Source of the DNA: Anaerolineales bacterium | GTDB lineage: Bacteria; Chloroflexota; Anaerolineae; 4572-78; J111 | Assembly (NCBI GenBank): GCA_020634935.1 | Contig: JACKAT010000004.1 | Span: 1-64,000 of the forward strand | Direction of reading: 5' to 3' | Length of the DNA: 64,000 nucleotides | Shown here: positions 24,272-32,196 of the stretch, in pieces | Numbering within the stretch: the stretch's first letter is position 1 | How the letters are laid out: every line of letters begins with the position of its first letter | Notes under the pieces: model-generated | Told to the model about the DNA's origin: nothing | The model's input: only the letters and a program-made list of their open reading frames with translations | Databases searched by the model: none | Made by a program: the position numbers and the translations under genes

Positions 24272-24769
24272 ATGGAGACAGCTATAATCGAAGCAGATTT
24301 ATCACAAAAAATGCAAGACCTTAAAAATTTAATAAACAACCATAGCCGTGCTTTACAAAAACTTAAAGAGCAGCAGGCTGTATTTGGAGTTTATACCCCA
24401 CCACATATTTTGATGGGAATAGAGGATAATGAGGCAAAAATTGAAGAATTACAAACGCAATTAAAGGACATCGAGTCAGAATTAGAAACATCTATCAAAC
24501 AAAAAAAGCGTGTAATATCTATAAAAGTAATTGCTGATGTAAATATTGGGAAGCGTCATAAAGGGGAGGCTACAATAGGTGTTTTTGGATCAGCAAAACC
24601 CTTAATAGAATTTATTTCTCAGTGGGCGTCTATTGATCCCGAGAAATTTGATTATAGTTGGTTTCTACTGAATCCCCAGAAAAGTCGCCAGAGTATTGAT
24701 GATATTGATAATCTGAGAAATCGCGACTCAAGGGATAGCACCTTATATCTGAGTAATAGATTTGGGTAA
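24272..24769 (+). CDS. Orphan effector-associated-domain-like protein
   Basis: A 165-residue protein from the ATG at 24272; a GTG at 24242 is possible. The N-terminal ~70 residues read as a coiled coil with RALQKLKEQQAVFG, TPPHILMGIEDNEAKIEELQ. I recognise this pattern from the adaptor-like effector-associated regions found at the front of NACHT, TIR or CHAT proteins in Chloroflexota and cyanobacteria. Those are linked to conflict and signalling systems. Here no effector follows. The remainder (~75-165) is unassigned and ends in a serine/aspartate-rich tail. Codon use is AT-rich compared with the core genes, and the R-M cluster follows directly, so horizontal acquisition is likely. It could be a remnant or an adaptor acting in trans. 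Confidence 0.65.
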   Translation: METAIIEADLSQKMQDLKNLINNHSRALQKLKEQQAVFGVYTPPHILMGIEDNEAKIEELQTQLKDIESELETSIKQKKRVISIKVIADVNIGKRHKGEATIGVFGSAKPLIEFISQWASIDPEKFDYSWFLLNPQKSRQSIDDIDNLRNRDSRDSTLYLSNRFG

Positions 24770-24789
24770 AAACTTTGCCTACTGAAAGT

Positions 24790-24858
24790 CGTAGGTTGGG
24801 TCGAGAAACGAGACCCAACCCCCTTCGGCTCTTTCGCCCATTGTTCGTCGGGTTGAGC
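24790..24858. repeat. Dispersed repeat family C, copy 1
   Basis: Contains the inverted repeat GTAGGTTGGGTCGAG/ACGAGACCCAACC followed by GCTCTTTCGCCCATTGTTCG. A close relative is at 28113-28199. The two copies bracket the R-M cluster and the orphan antitoxin gene in the same orientation. Confidence 0.8.
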
Positions 24859-24906
24859 TTTTTACTTCGGTTTGTGATGTCCTTACATTTATATTAAAAT
24901 CTCGGT

Positions 24907-26055
24907 ATGGACGATTTTTTCCCTTATTTAACAGCGGCTGAATATTTTGCTGGCATCGGCTTGGTGCGGATGGGTTTGGCGCCGATGGGGTGGCGCGTCG
25001 TCTGGGCTAATGATATTTCGGCTAAAAAATACCAACTGTATCAAGATTTTTTTCCCCAATCCGACCATCATTACGTTATAGGCGACATTTTTGAGATTGA
25101 CCCGGCGACCGTCCCTCAAACGACTTTGGCGACGTGTTCTTTTCCATGCATTGATTTATCTCTGGCCGGAAATATGAACGGCATCGGCGGCGAACATTCC
25201 AGCGCCTTTTGGGGATTTATCAATGTTCTAGAAAACCAAGGACAGGCTGCGCCGCCGCTGGTTCTGATAGAAAATGTTCCCGGCTGGTTACACTCAAATA
25301 ACGGCGCGGATTTTCGAGTGACGATCCAAGCGCTGAACCAACTGGGTTATGCCTGTGATGTTTTTACCCTCGATGCGTTACGTTTTACCCCCCAAAGCCG
25401 ATTAAGGGTTATGGTGGTCGGGACAAAATTTCCATTGGTCAATAAAAATCCCCAATCCATTTTTCATCGCCCGGCATCGCTGTTGTCGAATCGTTTAAGA
25501 AAAAGTATTTTTGCCAATTTAGATCTCGATTGGTTTTATAATGACCTGCCGGAACCCCCTCCCTTACACACCAGCGGTTTATCAACAATCGTCGAGGCAA
25601 TGGCTGATATGGATGAAAGATGGTGGAGCGAGGCAGAGGTAAAGCGGCATCTTGAAATGATGGAAGAAACGCATTACCAGCGAGTTTCAAGCCTGCATAC
25701 AAATGGAGAACCCGCCTATCGTACTTTTTTCCGTCGCCGTCGGAAGGGGCAGCAGCGGGCGGAAGTTCGGCAAGATGAGTTAGCCGGTTGTCTGCGGACG
25801 GCTGTGGGCGGCAGCGGTAAACAGTTCTTGATTAAGGTGGAAGATTGTAAGGTCAAGATGCGGGCTATGACGCCCAGAGAATATGCCCGTTTGCAAGGCG
25901 TTCCCGATGAATATCCCATCAGAATTAACGGCGTCCAAGCTTTAACCGGGTTTGGCGACGCCGTTTGCGTCCCGGTTATAACCTGGATTGCCGAAAATGT
26001 TCTCAATCCATTGGTTAAGAAACACCTTCAATTAACGCAACAGCATAATGGCTGA
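24907..26055 (+). CDS. DNA cytosine-5 methyltransferase
   Basis: A 382-residue type II modification enzyme transferring a methyl group from S-adenosylmethionine to C5 of cytosine. Visible motifs: I at the N terminus (AAEYFAGIGLVRMGL), IV with the catalytic cysteine (CSFPCIDLSLAG), VI (IENVPGW), VIII (QSRLRVMVVG), IX (TPREYARLQGVPDEY) and X (GFGDAVCVPVITWI). The start has no clear ribosome binding site, but motif I lies so close to the N terminus that no later start is possible. The gene is followed by vsr and a probable endonuclease. Its stop overlaps the first copy of a 20-base duplication that now separates it from vsr. Confidence 0.93.
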   Translation: MDDFFPYLTAAEYFAGIGLVRMGLAPMGWRVVWANDISAKKYQLYQDFFPQSDHHYVIGDIFEIDPATVPQTTLATCSFPCIDLSLAGNMNGIGGEHSSAFWGFINVLENQGQAAPPLVLIENVPGWLHSNNGADFRVTIQALNQLGYACDVFTLDALRFTPQSRLRVMVVGTKFPLVNKNPQSIFHRPASLLSNRLRKSIFANLDLDWFYNDLPEPPPLHTSGLSTIVEAMADMDERWWSEAEVKRHLEMMEETHYQRVSSLHTNGEPAYRTFFRRRRKGQQRAEVRQDELAGCLRTAVGGSGKQFLIKVEDCKVKMRAMTPREYARLQGVPDEYPIRINGVQALTGFGDAVCVPVITWIAENVLNPLVKKHLQLTQQHNG

Positions 26056-26191
26056 CAATCTTAGCAGACGAGGTGACTGGCACTTAATCGCAGTAACTGT
26101 AGCATTGCATTCCACTCAATGTTCTCGATTTGAGCAAAAGTGCCAGTCACCCGAATAGTTACTGATGCAGGATAATGGCTGACAATCTTAG
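26045..26191. repeat. Palindromic element inserted between dcm-like gene and vsr
   Basis: An imperfect palindrome (26072-26151, ends GGTGACTGGCACTT/AAGTGCCAGTCACC) is flanked by a 20-base direct repeat, ATAATGGCTGACAATCTTAG, at 26045-26064 and 26172-26191. The repeat contains both the methyltransferase stop (TGA) and the vsr start (ATG). Related palindromes are at 29454-29533 and 63449-63527. Confidence 0.9.
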
Positions 26192-26609
26192 TCCCGAAGA
26201 TCGTAAAAAGACGATGCGGGCGGTAAAAGGAAAAGGCACCAAACCGGAACGGATGCTTTTTTCGATGCTGGCCGGGATGCATTTAAAAGGGTGGCGAAAA
26301 AACGCGGATGATATTATGGGTAAACCCGATGTCGTTTTTCCACTTGAGCAAGTAGCCATTTTCGTCGACGGCTGTTTTTGGCACGGCTGCCCTCATTGCC
26401 AACGAAAACTTCCGCAAACTAACCGCGGCTATTGGGAGCGAAAAGTAAATCGCAACATAGAATTAGCCCGGCAAAATAATCAAAAACTGGGTGAAGCCGG
26501 CTGGTTGGTCATCCGAATTTGGGAGCACGAAATAAGAAACCCGGCTGAGAGAAAGCATATCAGGGATAAGATCAATAACGCTATCAACTCCAGGATGAAC
26601 TATCAATGA
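26175..26609 (+). CDS. vsr: Very short patch repair endonuclease (Vsr)
   Basis: A 144-residue endonuclease that nicks next to T:G mismatches left by deamination of 5-methylcytosine, so it normally accompanies a cytosine methyltransferase. Family motifs are clear: the N-terminal LSPEDRKKTMRAVKGKGTKPE, the PDVVFPLEQVAIFVDGCFWHGC core with the catalytic aspartates and zinc ligands, the basic GYWERKVNRN, and W(L)VIRIWEHE. It follows the methyltransferase, with a palindromic insertion between them, and overlaps the next gene by four bases (ATGA). This implies a three-gene R-M and repair operon. Confidence 0.95.
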   Translation: MADNLSPEDRKKTMRAVKGKGTKPERMLFSMLAGMHLKGWRKNADDIMGKPDVVFPLEQVAIFVDGCFWHGCPHCQRKLPQTNRGYWERKVNRNIELARQNNQKLGEAGWLVIRIWEHEIRNPAERKHIRDKINNAINSRMNYQ

Positions 26610-27550
26610 CGACTAACGTTGATCAAATTAAACAGGAAAGCCATCAAGCCCTCGACGAATGGATTATCTCTTGCACGCGCGGCGGCAAAGTATCAAGAAA
26701 CACGGTGTCCGTGGGTATCGTCGTTCTTGATCATTTGTATCAGAATTGTCCCGTATCACGGGATGAAGTTATCTCACCAGGGGGCGAGGTCAAAGGGGCG
26801 CGTTCCGGGCTGAGTAATATCCTTGAAAGATATGGGATTCCAAGCCGGTATCTTAAAGAAGTGACTACCCGGCAAGGGCATCAGGATGGACAGCGACTTT
26901 TTGAGGCGTTTGATTGGGGAAATAAACTGGTCGATTTGTTGTTGGAGGATAGAAACAAACTTTTGCTGGAATTGATTAAAAAGTTGTCTGAAGTGGCCGC
27001 CCAATGGCTTAAGCGACAGAATTTGAAATTGGATATTGATCGACGGCAAGCGCCAACGGCCTGGGTTAATTTGATTGTCGAAAATGCCAAACAGCGTTCC
27101 GGCGGTGTGGTTGAGCAGCATCTGGTTGGCGCCAAACTGGAAAGGCGGTATAGGGGTATAGATATACCTAATCATCCAGCCCATGCAGCTGACCGGCAAA
27201 CCGCCAGATCGGGCGATTTTACCATCGCGCGAATGGTTTATCACGTTACCGCCACCCCTTCCCGAAATGTCATTCAGAAATGCGCCGAAAATATCAGGAT
27301 TGGCCTACATCCCATCCTTTTAATACCAAGCGACCAAGAATACAGGGCGACGGCGTTGGCCCAAGATGAGGGCGTAGATAAGGAGTTAACCATCATTTCG
27401 ATTGAGGCTTTTGTAGCGTTGAATATCATCGAGCTAGCCACAGAGGAAAACAAGGATTTTTTTGGCGTCCTTCAGGACATTGTGCAAATCTATAATCGGC
27501 GACTGGCGGAAGTAGAAACAGATTTATCCTTACGGATTGAAGTCCACTAA
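26606..27550 (+). CDS. Probable restriction endonuclease (DUF4928-like)
   Basis: A 314-residue protein translated from the ATGA overlap with vsr. I associate its overall pattern with DUF4928-type proteins that accompany cytosine methyltransferases; this is from memory and not certain. No PD-(D/E)xK or HNH signature is obvious. A candidate acidic/basic cluster lies in the C-terminal half (SGDFTIARMVYHVTATPS, then HPILLIPSD and ELTIISIEAFVALNI), which has the alternating strands expected in a nuclease core. Its place as the only unassigned gene of a Dcm-Vsr operon is the main support for calling it the cognate endonuclease. Confidence 0.65.
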   Translation: MTTNVDQIKQESHQALDEWIISCTRGGKVSRNTVSVGIVVLDHLYQNCPVSRDEVISPGGEVKGARSGLSNILERYGIPSRYLKEVTTRQGHQDGQRLFEAFDWGNKLVDLLLEDRNKLLLELIKKLSEVAAQWLKRQNLKLDIDRRQAPTAWVNLIVENAKQRSGGVVEQHLVGAKLERRYRGIDIPNHPAHAADRQTARSGDFTIARMVYHVTATPSRNVIQKCAENIRIGLHPILLIPSDQEYRATALAQDEGVDKELTIISIEAFVALNIIELATEENKDFFGVLQDIVQIYNRRLAEVETDLSLRIEVH

Positions 27551-27638
27551 ACTTTACAAAAGCCCAAAATGAATGTAGGAGCCCAGCTAAGTGATGGTTT
27601 GTGCTGTCTGAATATAATCATCAAGGGACGTGGAAAAA

Positions 27639-28049
27639 ATGACAATGATTGCAACGGGAGAACTAGCCCAGGCTTGGGGCAAACTACAAGCCATTGTACC
27701 GGTCACAACCATTCACAATGAGCAACAATATGACCAAGCCGTAGAAACTTTACACGCTTTGCTGGATATTGTCGGCGAGGATGAAAGCCATCCTTTATAT
27801 GAACTTCTGGATACGCTAGGGACCCTGGTTCATACGTATGAAGAAGAACAGGATCCAGGGCCAAGCGTAACTGGGGTTGATGTCTTTAACTACTTAATGG
27901 TCGAACATCAGCTTGATCTAGCGAGCTTCCCTGAAATCGGCGAAGCGGAAGACGTCTCCAACATCCTGGCGGGTAAGCGAGAGTTGACGGCGTCGGAGAT
28001 TCGGGCTTTGGCCAGCCGGTTTGGGGTATCGCCCGCGTCGTTTGTTTGA
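27639..28049 (+). CDS. HigA-type antitoxin / XRE-like regulator, orphan
   Basis: A 136-residue protein. The C-terminal half resembles the helix-turn-helix of HigA antitoxins: VFNYLMVEHQLDLASFPEIG, VSNILAGKRELTASEIRALA and SRFGVSPASFV. The N-terminal half (TTIHNEQQYDQAVETLHALLD) matches the leader found in antitoxins of the HigA2 type. These bind DNA and neutralise an RNA-cleaving RelE/HigB toxin. No toxin gene lies directly upstream or downstream, so the antitoxin appears orphaned. The ATG at 27639 is preferred over the GTG at 27630 because AAGGGA lies 10 bases before it. Confidence 0.8.
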   Translation: MTMIATGELAQAWGKLQAIVPVTTIHNEQQYDQAVETLHALLDIVGEDESHPLYELLDTLGTLVHTYEEEQDPGPSVTGVDVFNYLMVEHQLDLASFPEIGEAEDVSNILAGKRELTASEIRALASRFGVSPASFV

Positions 28050-28112
28050 TGGTTAAACCCATAGCCACGTCATTATTTTCCTCGCAGCTTCTCTGGTGAC
28101 TTATACGTTAGT

Positions 28113-28199
28113 CGTAGGTTGGGCCGAGAAACGAGGCCCAACCCCTTCTGCTCTTTTGCCTATTGTTCGTCGGGTTTCGCGTCTCAACCCGCCCTACGG
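28113..28199. repeat. Dispersed repeat family C, copy 2
   Basis: Same order of words as copy 1 at 24790: GTAGGTTGGGCCGAG, ACGAGGCCCAACC, a GCTCTTTTGCC link and TTGTTCGTCGGGTT, extended to CAACCCGCCCTACGGG. It occupies the gap between the orphan antitoxin and the DUF433 gene. Confidence 0.8.
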
Positions 28200-28275
28200 G
28201 CTATTTTCTGGATATGTTTATAATTACAACTTAGGCTAGGCATCCTATGCTCAACAAGCCGATATGGAGATAACG

Positions 28276-28527
28276 ATGAGTCAAAAGTTAATGGGACGTT
28301 ATATTGTTACAGACCCCAAGGTTTGCCACGGTAAGCCAACTTTTCGGGGCACCCGTATTATGGTGTCGCAAGTTTTAGAACAAGTTTCTAATGGAATGGC
28401 ATGGGAAGCCATTATTGAGGAATGGCGAGGTAGTATTACGAAAGAGGCTATTGCCGAAGCCGTGCGTCTGGCCAGTCAAGCATTTATTGAACATGCGGAT
28501 GAATATGTGTTAGAACCGGCGGCATGA
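28276..28527 (+). CDS. DUF433 antitoxin-like protein
   Basis: An 83-residue protein with the DUF433 pattern: YIVTDPKVCHGKPTFRGTRI, then VSQVLEQVSNGMAWEAIIEEW, and a helical tail. DUF433 proteins are small DNA-binding-like proteins usually encoded just before a DUF5615 PIN-like toxin, as here. The ATG at 28276 follows GGAG by 5 bases; an earlier ATG at 28264 has no ribosome binding site. The stop overlaps the next start by four bases, so the two proteins are translationally coupled. Confidence 0.9.
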   Translation: MSQKLMGRYIVTDPKVCHGKPTFRGTRIMVSQVLEQVSNGMAWEAIIEEWRGSITKEAIAEAVRLASQAFIEHADEYVLEPAA

Positions 28528-28913
28528 TTTTACTGGATGAGAATTTTCCAGAGAGCCAACATCAACTTTTACGGAGTTGGCGTATTCGACCTCAACAGAT
28601 TGGTTATGAGATAGGTCGTAAGGGGATGCAAGATGAGGAAATAATTCCCTTTTTACATCAGCTTCGTCGGCCAACTTTTTTTACGCTCGACGATGACTTT
28701 GACAGACGAGAGCTATGTCACGCCGGGTATTGTCTAGTTTTCATCAATGCCGGTCAATATGAAGCCGCTTCGTTTGTCCGACGAGTACTTCGTCATAAGC
28801 AATTTAACACTCAGGCTAAACGGATGGGCGCAGTGATGCGCGTTTCGCATACGGGTATCATTGTATGGTATCTCCACGCAGAGGAAGAAGTATTCGTAGA
28901 GTGGAGAGACTGA
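28524..28913 (+). CDS. DUF5615 PIN-like toxin
   Basis: A 129-residue protein with the PIN-like pattern of DUF5615: MILLDENFPESQ at the N terminus (acidic metal ligands D5 and E6), a middle KGMQDEEIIPFLHQ, and TLDDDFDRREL with the second acidic cluster. PIN-like toxins are metal-dependent RNases held in check by their antitoxin. It is coupled by ATGA to the DUF433 gene, forming a complete toxin-antitoxin pair of the VapBC-like type. RNA target and activity are not predictable here. Confidence 0.9.
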   Translation: MILLDENFPESQHQLLRSWRIRPQQIGYEIGRKGMQDEEIIPFLHQLRRPTFFTLDDDFDRRELCHAGYCLVFINAGQYEAASFVRRVLRHKQFNTQAKRMGAVMRVSHTGIIVWYLHAEEEVFVEWRD

Positions 28914-28990
28914 AATAGCTGAGTTGCATTGGTATGAGGCGCATGGCATAGGGAAAAAGGAAGTTAAGCGTAAAAGATATTTGGATTGAG

Positions 28991-29239
28991 ATGATGAGCC
29001 AACAAAAAAATTCTGCACCGATGTTTGCGGTGTGTATAGATAATTCTGAATATCCGGCCTCGTTGGAGTTGCATAAGGTCTATCAGGTCTTGCCTGATGA
29101 GGAGGCGGCGGTGGATGGCGACCTTCGAGTCATCGATGAAAGTGGCGAGGATTATCTGTACCCTGCCGATTATTTTATCCTGGTTAAGCTGCCTCAAGAA
29201 GTAGAGCAAGCATTTCTTCAAACCACGTATGCCGCCTAA
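28991..29239 (+). CDS. Small conserved-looking protein of unknown function
   Basis: An 82-residue soluble, acidic, strand-rich protein (FAVCIDNSEYPASLELHKVY, DLRVIDESGEDYLYPADYF). I have the impression of a small family common in Chloroflexota and cyanobacteria with the phrase ASLELxKxY and SGEDYLYP, possibly SH3-like. No function is known to me. It follows the toxin-antitoxin pair by 77 bases on the same strand. Two adjacent ATG codons could serve as start. Confidence 0.7.
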   Translation: MMSQQKNSAPMFAVCIDNSEYPASLELHKVYQVLPDEEAAVDGDLRVIDESGEDYLYPADYFILVKLPQEVEQAFLQTTYAA

Positions 29240-29453
29240 CCCCGGCGTCAATCTGACTACTCGCCGCCGCGATTTATGATCACACTTCGCCGGCCTAAGT
29301 TCGGATTACTCGTTCATATTGGGCATATATCGTTGCGGTCAAGCATCCGGCTATGACTGGTCGAGACCAAGATGTTCAAGAGGCTCCCCAAAACCCAGAT
29401 GAGATCAGGGTAAGCCGAAGTGATCCCAATGTATATCTATTTGTAACTACTCA

Positions 29454-29533
29454 GGTGACTGGCACTTTGGCTCGAATCGAGACCATTGAGTGGAATACAA
29501 CGCGACTATTATAGCGATTAAGTGCCAGTCACC
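29454..29533. repeat. Family D palindrome, copy 2
   Basis: An 80-bp imperfect palindrome with ends GGTGACTGGCACTT and AAGTGCCAGTCACC. Read on the opposite strand it is clearly homologous to the element at 26072-26151, including the interior TTCCACTCAATG. Confidence 0.9.
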
Positions 29534-29764
29534 TGGTCTGCTGAATAAATACAAGCGAATACTATATAATTTTCCGGCTCAAAAATCGCGTTGAAATCTC
29601 TCAGCCCGAGTTCGGAAATTCCCTTTTCGTTGGGTTGAGCTGGAAATCTCGACTATTGGCCGGCTAAGATGAATTTTTAGGCGCTGGTTAATAGCGTGAT
29701 TTGTGGCGAAACCCTATAATTAAGGCGATCGGTGCTGGTCGTTTAGGAACGGAAATTAAACCGA

Positions 29765-29924
29765 GGTAGCTCTGCACTAAACCGAAGTGAAGAAAATTTT
29801 AGACACGACTTACACGATTTACCGAATCAGGACAGATAAAATCGTGATAATCATGTCAATTTTGTCGATTATTGGGTCGATCTTCCGTCGTTCTCACGTC
29901 TCCACAATTTTATGTTGGGCTACC
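29765..29924. mobile_element. Non-autonomous element (MITE-like), copy 1, 8-bp target duplication
   Basis: 160 bp. The left end GGTAGCTCTGCACTAAACCG and the right end, which reads GGTAGCCCAACATAAAATTG on the other strand, form imperfect terminal inverted repeats. It is flanked by an exact 8-bp duplication, TAAACCGA, at 29757-29764 and 29925-29932. It has no coding capacity. The open frame of the next gene extends into its right end, which creates a false upstream start at 29912. Confidence 0.85.
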
Positions 29925-30001
29925 TAAACCGAGAGGTTGGGGTAAGACAGTACGAATTCTGGGCCACATCCGCAGCATTAGCCGTTGACAGGAGAATCAC
30001 T

Positions 30002-31327
30002 ATGGACCAAAAACCCGAGCAGGCTTGGGTGCCAATGCATTGTCGAGACTATATGGCTTCCCTCGAACAACATTATTCAGCCTGTACCGTGGATGAATTA
30101 GACCAACACCTTAACCGGCTCGTTGCCGAAAACAAAGCCATTCATGAACAGCAATCGATCAACCTCAATCCCGCCACCAATGTAATGAATCCCAAGGCAG
30201 AAGCCTTGCTGGGCAGTGGTTTAGGGAGCCGGCCTTCACTGGGTTATCCGGGCGATAAATATGAAATGGGGTTGGAGGCCATTGAAAAGATCGAGGTGCT
30301 GACCACCAAGCTAGTGGGCGACCTATTTAACGCCCGCTATGCTGAAATACGATTGGTTTCCGGGTCTCTAGCCAATTTATATGCCTTCATGGCCACGACC
30401 AAACCCGGTGACAAGATCATTGTGCCGCCGCCTGAGATTGGCGGGCATGTCACGCACCATACCACCGGGGCCGCCGGCCTGTATGGGCTTGAGATACATT
30501 GGGCGCCGGTTGATGCTGAAAATTATACGGTTGATATTGATGCTCTACGGGCGCAAGTCAAGCAAATTCGCCCCCAATTAATCACCATCGGCGGCAGTCT
30601 AAACCTATTTCCCCATCCGGTGCGGGAGATACGGGCCATTGCCGATGAATATGATAGTTATGTTCATTTCGATGCCGCGCACCTTAGCGGGTTAATCGCC
30701 GGTCAAGCCTGGCCACAGCCCCTCGAAGATGGCGCTCATCTCATGTCTTTTAGTACCTACAAGAGTTTAGGCGGGCCGCCGTCTGGTGTAATCGTGACCA
30801 ATGACCCCGTTCTGGCCGAACGTCTGGATAAGATCGCGTTTCCTGGATTGACAGCCAATTTTGACGTGGCTAAATCGGCTGCTCTGGCGATGACGCTGCT
30901 GGATTGGCAAGTCTATGGCCCGGATTATGCCCAGGCGATGGTCTCGACCGCCCAAGCGTTGGCCATCGCCCTTAAGGCCAACGGTCTGCCCCTATTTGCG
31001 GCTGAAAAGAATGGCACCACGTCCCATCAATTTGCCCTGGAGGCGAAAGCCTATGGCGGCGGGCAAACGATGGCAAAATTACTCCGGCGCGCCAACATAT
31101 TGACCAGCGGCATTGGCTTACCTCTGGCTCCGGTGGACCATGACCTAAATGGCTTGCGGCTGGGTACCCCCGAAATTGTCCGGTGGGGCATGAAGCCCCA
31201 AGATATGGCTGACATCGCGACGTTTTTCAGCCGAGTATTCAATGACAATGAAGCGCCGGAAACTGTCGCCCCAGATGTGACGGAGTTCAAGCGAAGGTTC
31301 CACACCTTAACGTTTATGCGAACATAA
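30002..31327 (+). CDS. Serine hydroxymethyltransferase-like PLP enzyme
   Basis: A 441-residue fold-type I pyridoxal-phosphate enzyme. SHMT-like marks are NLNPATNVMNPKAEALLGSG near the N terminus, PPPEIGGHVTHHTTG (ring-stacking histidine region), FDAAHLSGL, and the cofactor lysine in FSTYKSLGGPPSGVI. SHMT moves a one-carbon unit between serine and tetrahydrofolate. The lysine motif and N terminus differ from canonical GlyA, so this may be a divergent paralog acting on another beta-hydroxy amino acid. The frame is open from 29912, but that part lies in a mobile element; CAGGAG 8 bases before the ATG at 30002 fixes the start. It stands alone in an accessory region. Confidence 0.85.
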   Translation: MDQKPEQAWVPMHCRDYMASLEQHYSACTVDELDQHLNRLVAENKAIHEQQSINLNPATNVMNPKAEALLGSGLGSRPSLGYPGDKYEMGLEAIEKIEVLTTKLVGDLFNARYAEIRLVSGSLANLYAFMATTKPGDKIIVPPPEIGGHVTHHTTGAAGLYGLEIHWAPVDAENYTVDIDALRAQVKQIRPQLITIGGSLNLFPHPVREIRAIADEYDSYVHFDAAHLSGLIAGQAWPQPLEDGAHLMSFSTYKSLGGPPSGVIVTNDPVLAERLDKIAFPGLTANFDVAKSAALAMTLLDWQVYGPDYAQAMVSTAQALAIALKANGLPLFAAEKNGTTSHQFALEAKAYGGGQTMAKLLRRANILTSGIGLPLAPVDHDLNGLRLGTPEIVRWGMKPQDMADIATFFSRVFNDNEAPETVAPDVTEFKRRFHTLTFMRT

Positions 31328-31711
31328 AGCGGTAAAATCGCCGGGGTTTTTATCAACCTCGATTGGGCGGCGCAGTTGTCTTTGAGTAGAATATCGGGGC
31401 AAACCCGGCGCAGGTGAGCCAAGCGTTAGAGAACGCAGCCTCCCCCTTAGGTCCAAATCCTCATGAATAAATCCCTCGAATCGAATTGCAAACGTTTGCT
31501 TAAACAGCAAGCGCTATTACCTCAATTTCGAGGAGTTCATTAAGCAGCCCGGCAGAATAGTGCCGGGCTTTTTTTGTGGTTGCCACCCAACTGCTGCCCA
31601 TTTGCGCAAATTCTACGCAAATTTTCGACTGAAGTGCAAACCGACTTGTAATACACTGAAGGCAACTTAATTCAAGCAAACGTCACAGTAGCACAGGAAA
31701 GGAGTAGTGAA
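31328..31711. other. Gap containing a terminator
   Basis: No gene is seen between the SHMT-like gene and the small membrane protein. The only feature is the terminator at 31546-31577. AAAGGAG at 31698-31704 belongs to the following small gene. Confidence 0.6.
31546..31577 (+). terminator. Rho-independent terminator
   Basis: A 9-bp perfect stem AGCCCGGCA/TGCCGGGCT with a 6-base loop is followed by TTTTTTTG. It lies about 220 bases after the SHMT-like stop and before the small membrane-protein gene. Confidence 0.85.
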
Positions 31712-31882
31712 ATGTTACTGATGGTGGGCTTAGGGATTGTTATCGGTATTCTTATCGTTGTAATTGGGATCGGCAGCACAATGAGTTACGAGCCAACCGG
31801 CTGCATCCTCACCTTCGGTTCTGTTATCTTCGTCGTCGCCTGGTTGGTTATCGTTGTACCGTGGATGGTTTTCGGTGGATAA
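31712..31882 (+). CDS. Small two-helix membrane protein
   Basis: A 56-residue protein made almost entirely of two hydrophobic helices (residues ~2-22 and ~31-53) joined by a short polar turn, STMSYEPTG. A strong AAAGGAG lies 7 bases before the ATG, and the gene follows a terminator, so it has its own transcript. This supports a real gene despite its size. Small two-helix proteins include toxin-like peptides, small-molecule transport accessories and stress-induced membrane proteins. I cannot assign it. Confidence 0.7.
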   Translation: MLLMVGLGIVIGILIVVIGIGSTMSYEPTGCILTFGSVIFVVAWLVIVVPWMVFGG

Positions 31883-31910
31883 GTCTCGATCATATATATG
31901 AGTCAGTCTT

Positions 31911-31948
31911 GCTCACGATTAGGCTTAAATTCGGTCCTAATCGTGAGC
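31911..31948. repeat. Perfect 13-bp hairpin after the small membrane gene
   Basis: GCTCACGATTAGG (31911-31923) pairs perfectly with CCTAATCGTGAGC (31936-31948) around a 12-base loop. No T-tract follows. It is probably the 3' end of the small transcript or another repeat. Confidence 0.8.
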
Positions 31949-32196
31949 AGGCCCAATTGTGAGGCTTCGCTGTCCTTCTGGATTAGGTTGCCGTCTTCTA
32001 CGCCTGTCTTGATAACACAAAAAGGTAGTTAAGCCTATTGAAAAAAACAAAGAGGCATGTGATAATAGGCCAAGAAGTTTGTGGGAAAGATTAGGTCACC
32101 GTCCTAATCATTTCCAATGAAAACGCGGACGCAAAAGATGTACAAATTCTTTTCCAGGCCGTAATAGTTGGGCGTGATGTGTTTGGGTAAATTACT

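Larger units (their letters stand above)
29240..30001. other. Gap with two repeat elements
   Basis: No gene is supported between the 82-residue protein and the SHMT-like gene. It contains a family D palindrome (29454-29533) and a complete mobile element (29765-29924), both listed separately. The remaining sequence shows nothing recognisable. Confidence 0.7.

Noticed and set aside
24048..24287. 79-residue + strand frame in the AT-rich gap
   Set aside because: It has no ribosome binding site, its composition is atypical, and it overlaps the start of the better-supported gene at 24272.
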